From Leadbetterella sp051649345 (lineage in GTDB: Bacteria; Bacteroidota; Bacteroidia; Cytophagales; Spirosomataceae): 5,478 nucleotides of DNA. This document shows, one piece after another, positions 5,469 to 5,478 of the stretch. Both the position numbers and the translations under genes were made by a program. The stretch lies in assembly GCA_051649345.1 (NCBI GenBank), contig JBOFGX010000183.1, positions 1 to 5,478 of the forward strand. The letters are read 5' to 3'. How positions within the stretch are numbered: the stretch's first letter is position 1; every line of letters begins with the position of its first letter. The notes below the pieces were generated by a model. The model saw nothing but the letters and a program-made list of their open reading frames with translations, made no database searches and was not told the origin of the DNA.

Positions 5469-5478
5469 GAAAATGCTC

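Larger units (their letters stand above)
5079..5478. other. Non-coding region downstream of fhs
   Basis: No frame of meaningful length is open here. A run of eight T (5166-5173) follows a weak 4-bp stem (GTAG 5150-5153 with CTGC 5159-5162), which is a poor intrinsic terminator candidate for fhs. An A/T-rich inverted repeat lies at 5220-5260 and a nested palindrome at 5427-5468; the rest (about 5261-5426) is GT- and AT-rich with no recognisable signal. No tRNA or other structural RNA is seen. Confidence 0.5.

Overview
The window looks like chromosomal DNA from an AT-rich member of the Bacteroidota. Three things suggest this: start codons are preceded by A/T-rich leaders without Shine-Dalgarno motifs; several TAnnTTTG-like -7 elements lie about 30 nt upstream of start codons; and the intergenic repeats are of a kind I associate with that phylum. 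The genus cannot be named from the sequence. No rRNA, tRNA, CRISPR array, transposase or phage gene is visible.

Layout, left to right. (1) 69-863 (+) encodes an acidic 264-residue protein that I do not recognise. (2) 864-1690 is a long non-coding stretch. It holds a pair of inverted GC-rich REP-like arms (908-1076), then a tandem array of seven 43-bp units (1160-1466), then an AT-rich leader with two adjacent perfect palindromes and a possible promoter. (3) 1691-2242 (+) encodes a 183-residue helical protein of unknown function with a Thr/Asn/Ser-rich tail. (4) A 65-bp near-perfect palindrome (2252-2316) separates it from the convergent gene at 2354-3199 (-), a secreted TPR-repeat protein. 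(5) A 75-bp divergent promoter region separates that gene from 3275-4942 (+), which is fhs, formate-tetrahydrofolate ligase, the only gene here with a firm biochemical function. (6) 4943-5478 holds a possible short coding remnant overlapping the fhs end, an inverted repeat, and a partial palindromic element at the window edge.

The genes do not form an evident pathway. fhs is one-carbon housekeeping metabolism, and the other three are lineage-type hypothetical or scaffold proteins. The most unusual object is the tandem array. Each unit carries two TAGGTCA(A/G)CCTA quasi-palindromes, giving 14 copies spaced alternately 21 and 22 bp, close to two helical turns. Each unit junction can also fold into an 8-bp stem with a 4-nt loop. 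None of the three kinds of unit variant breaks that stem if it is read as RNA, and the array stops just after the seventh stem closes. It could be a phased protein-binding array, a structured RNA array, or an inert minisatellite. The sequence alone cannot decide between these.
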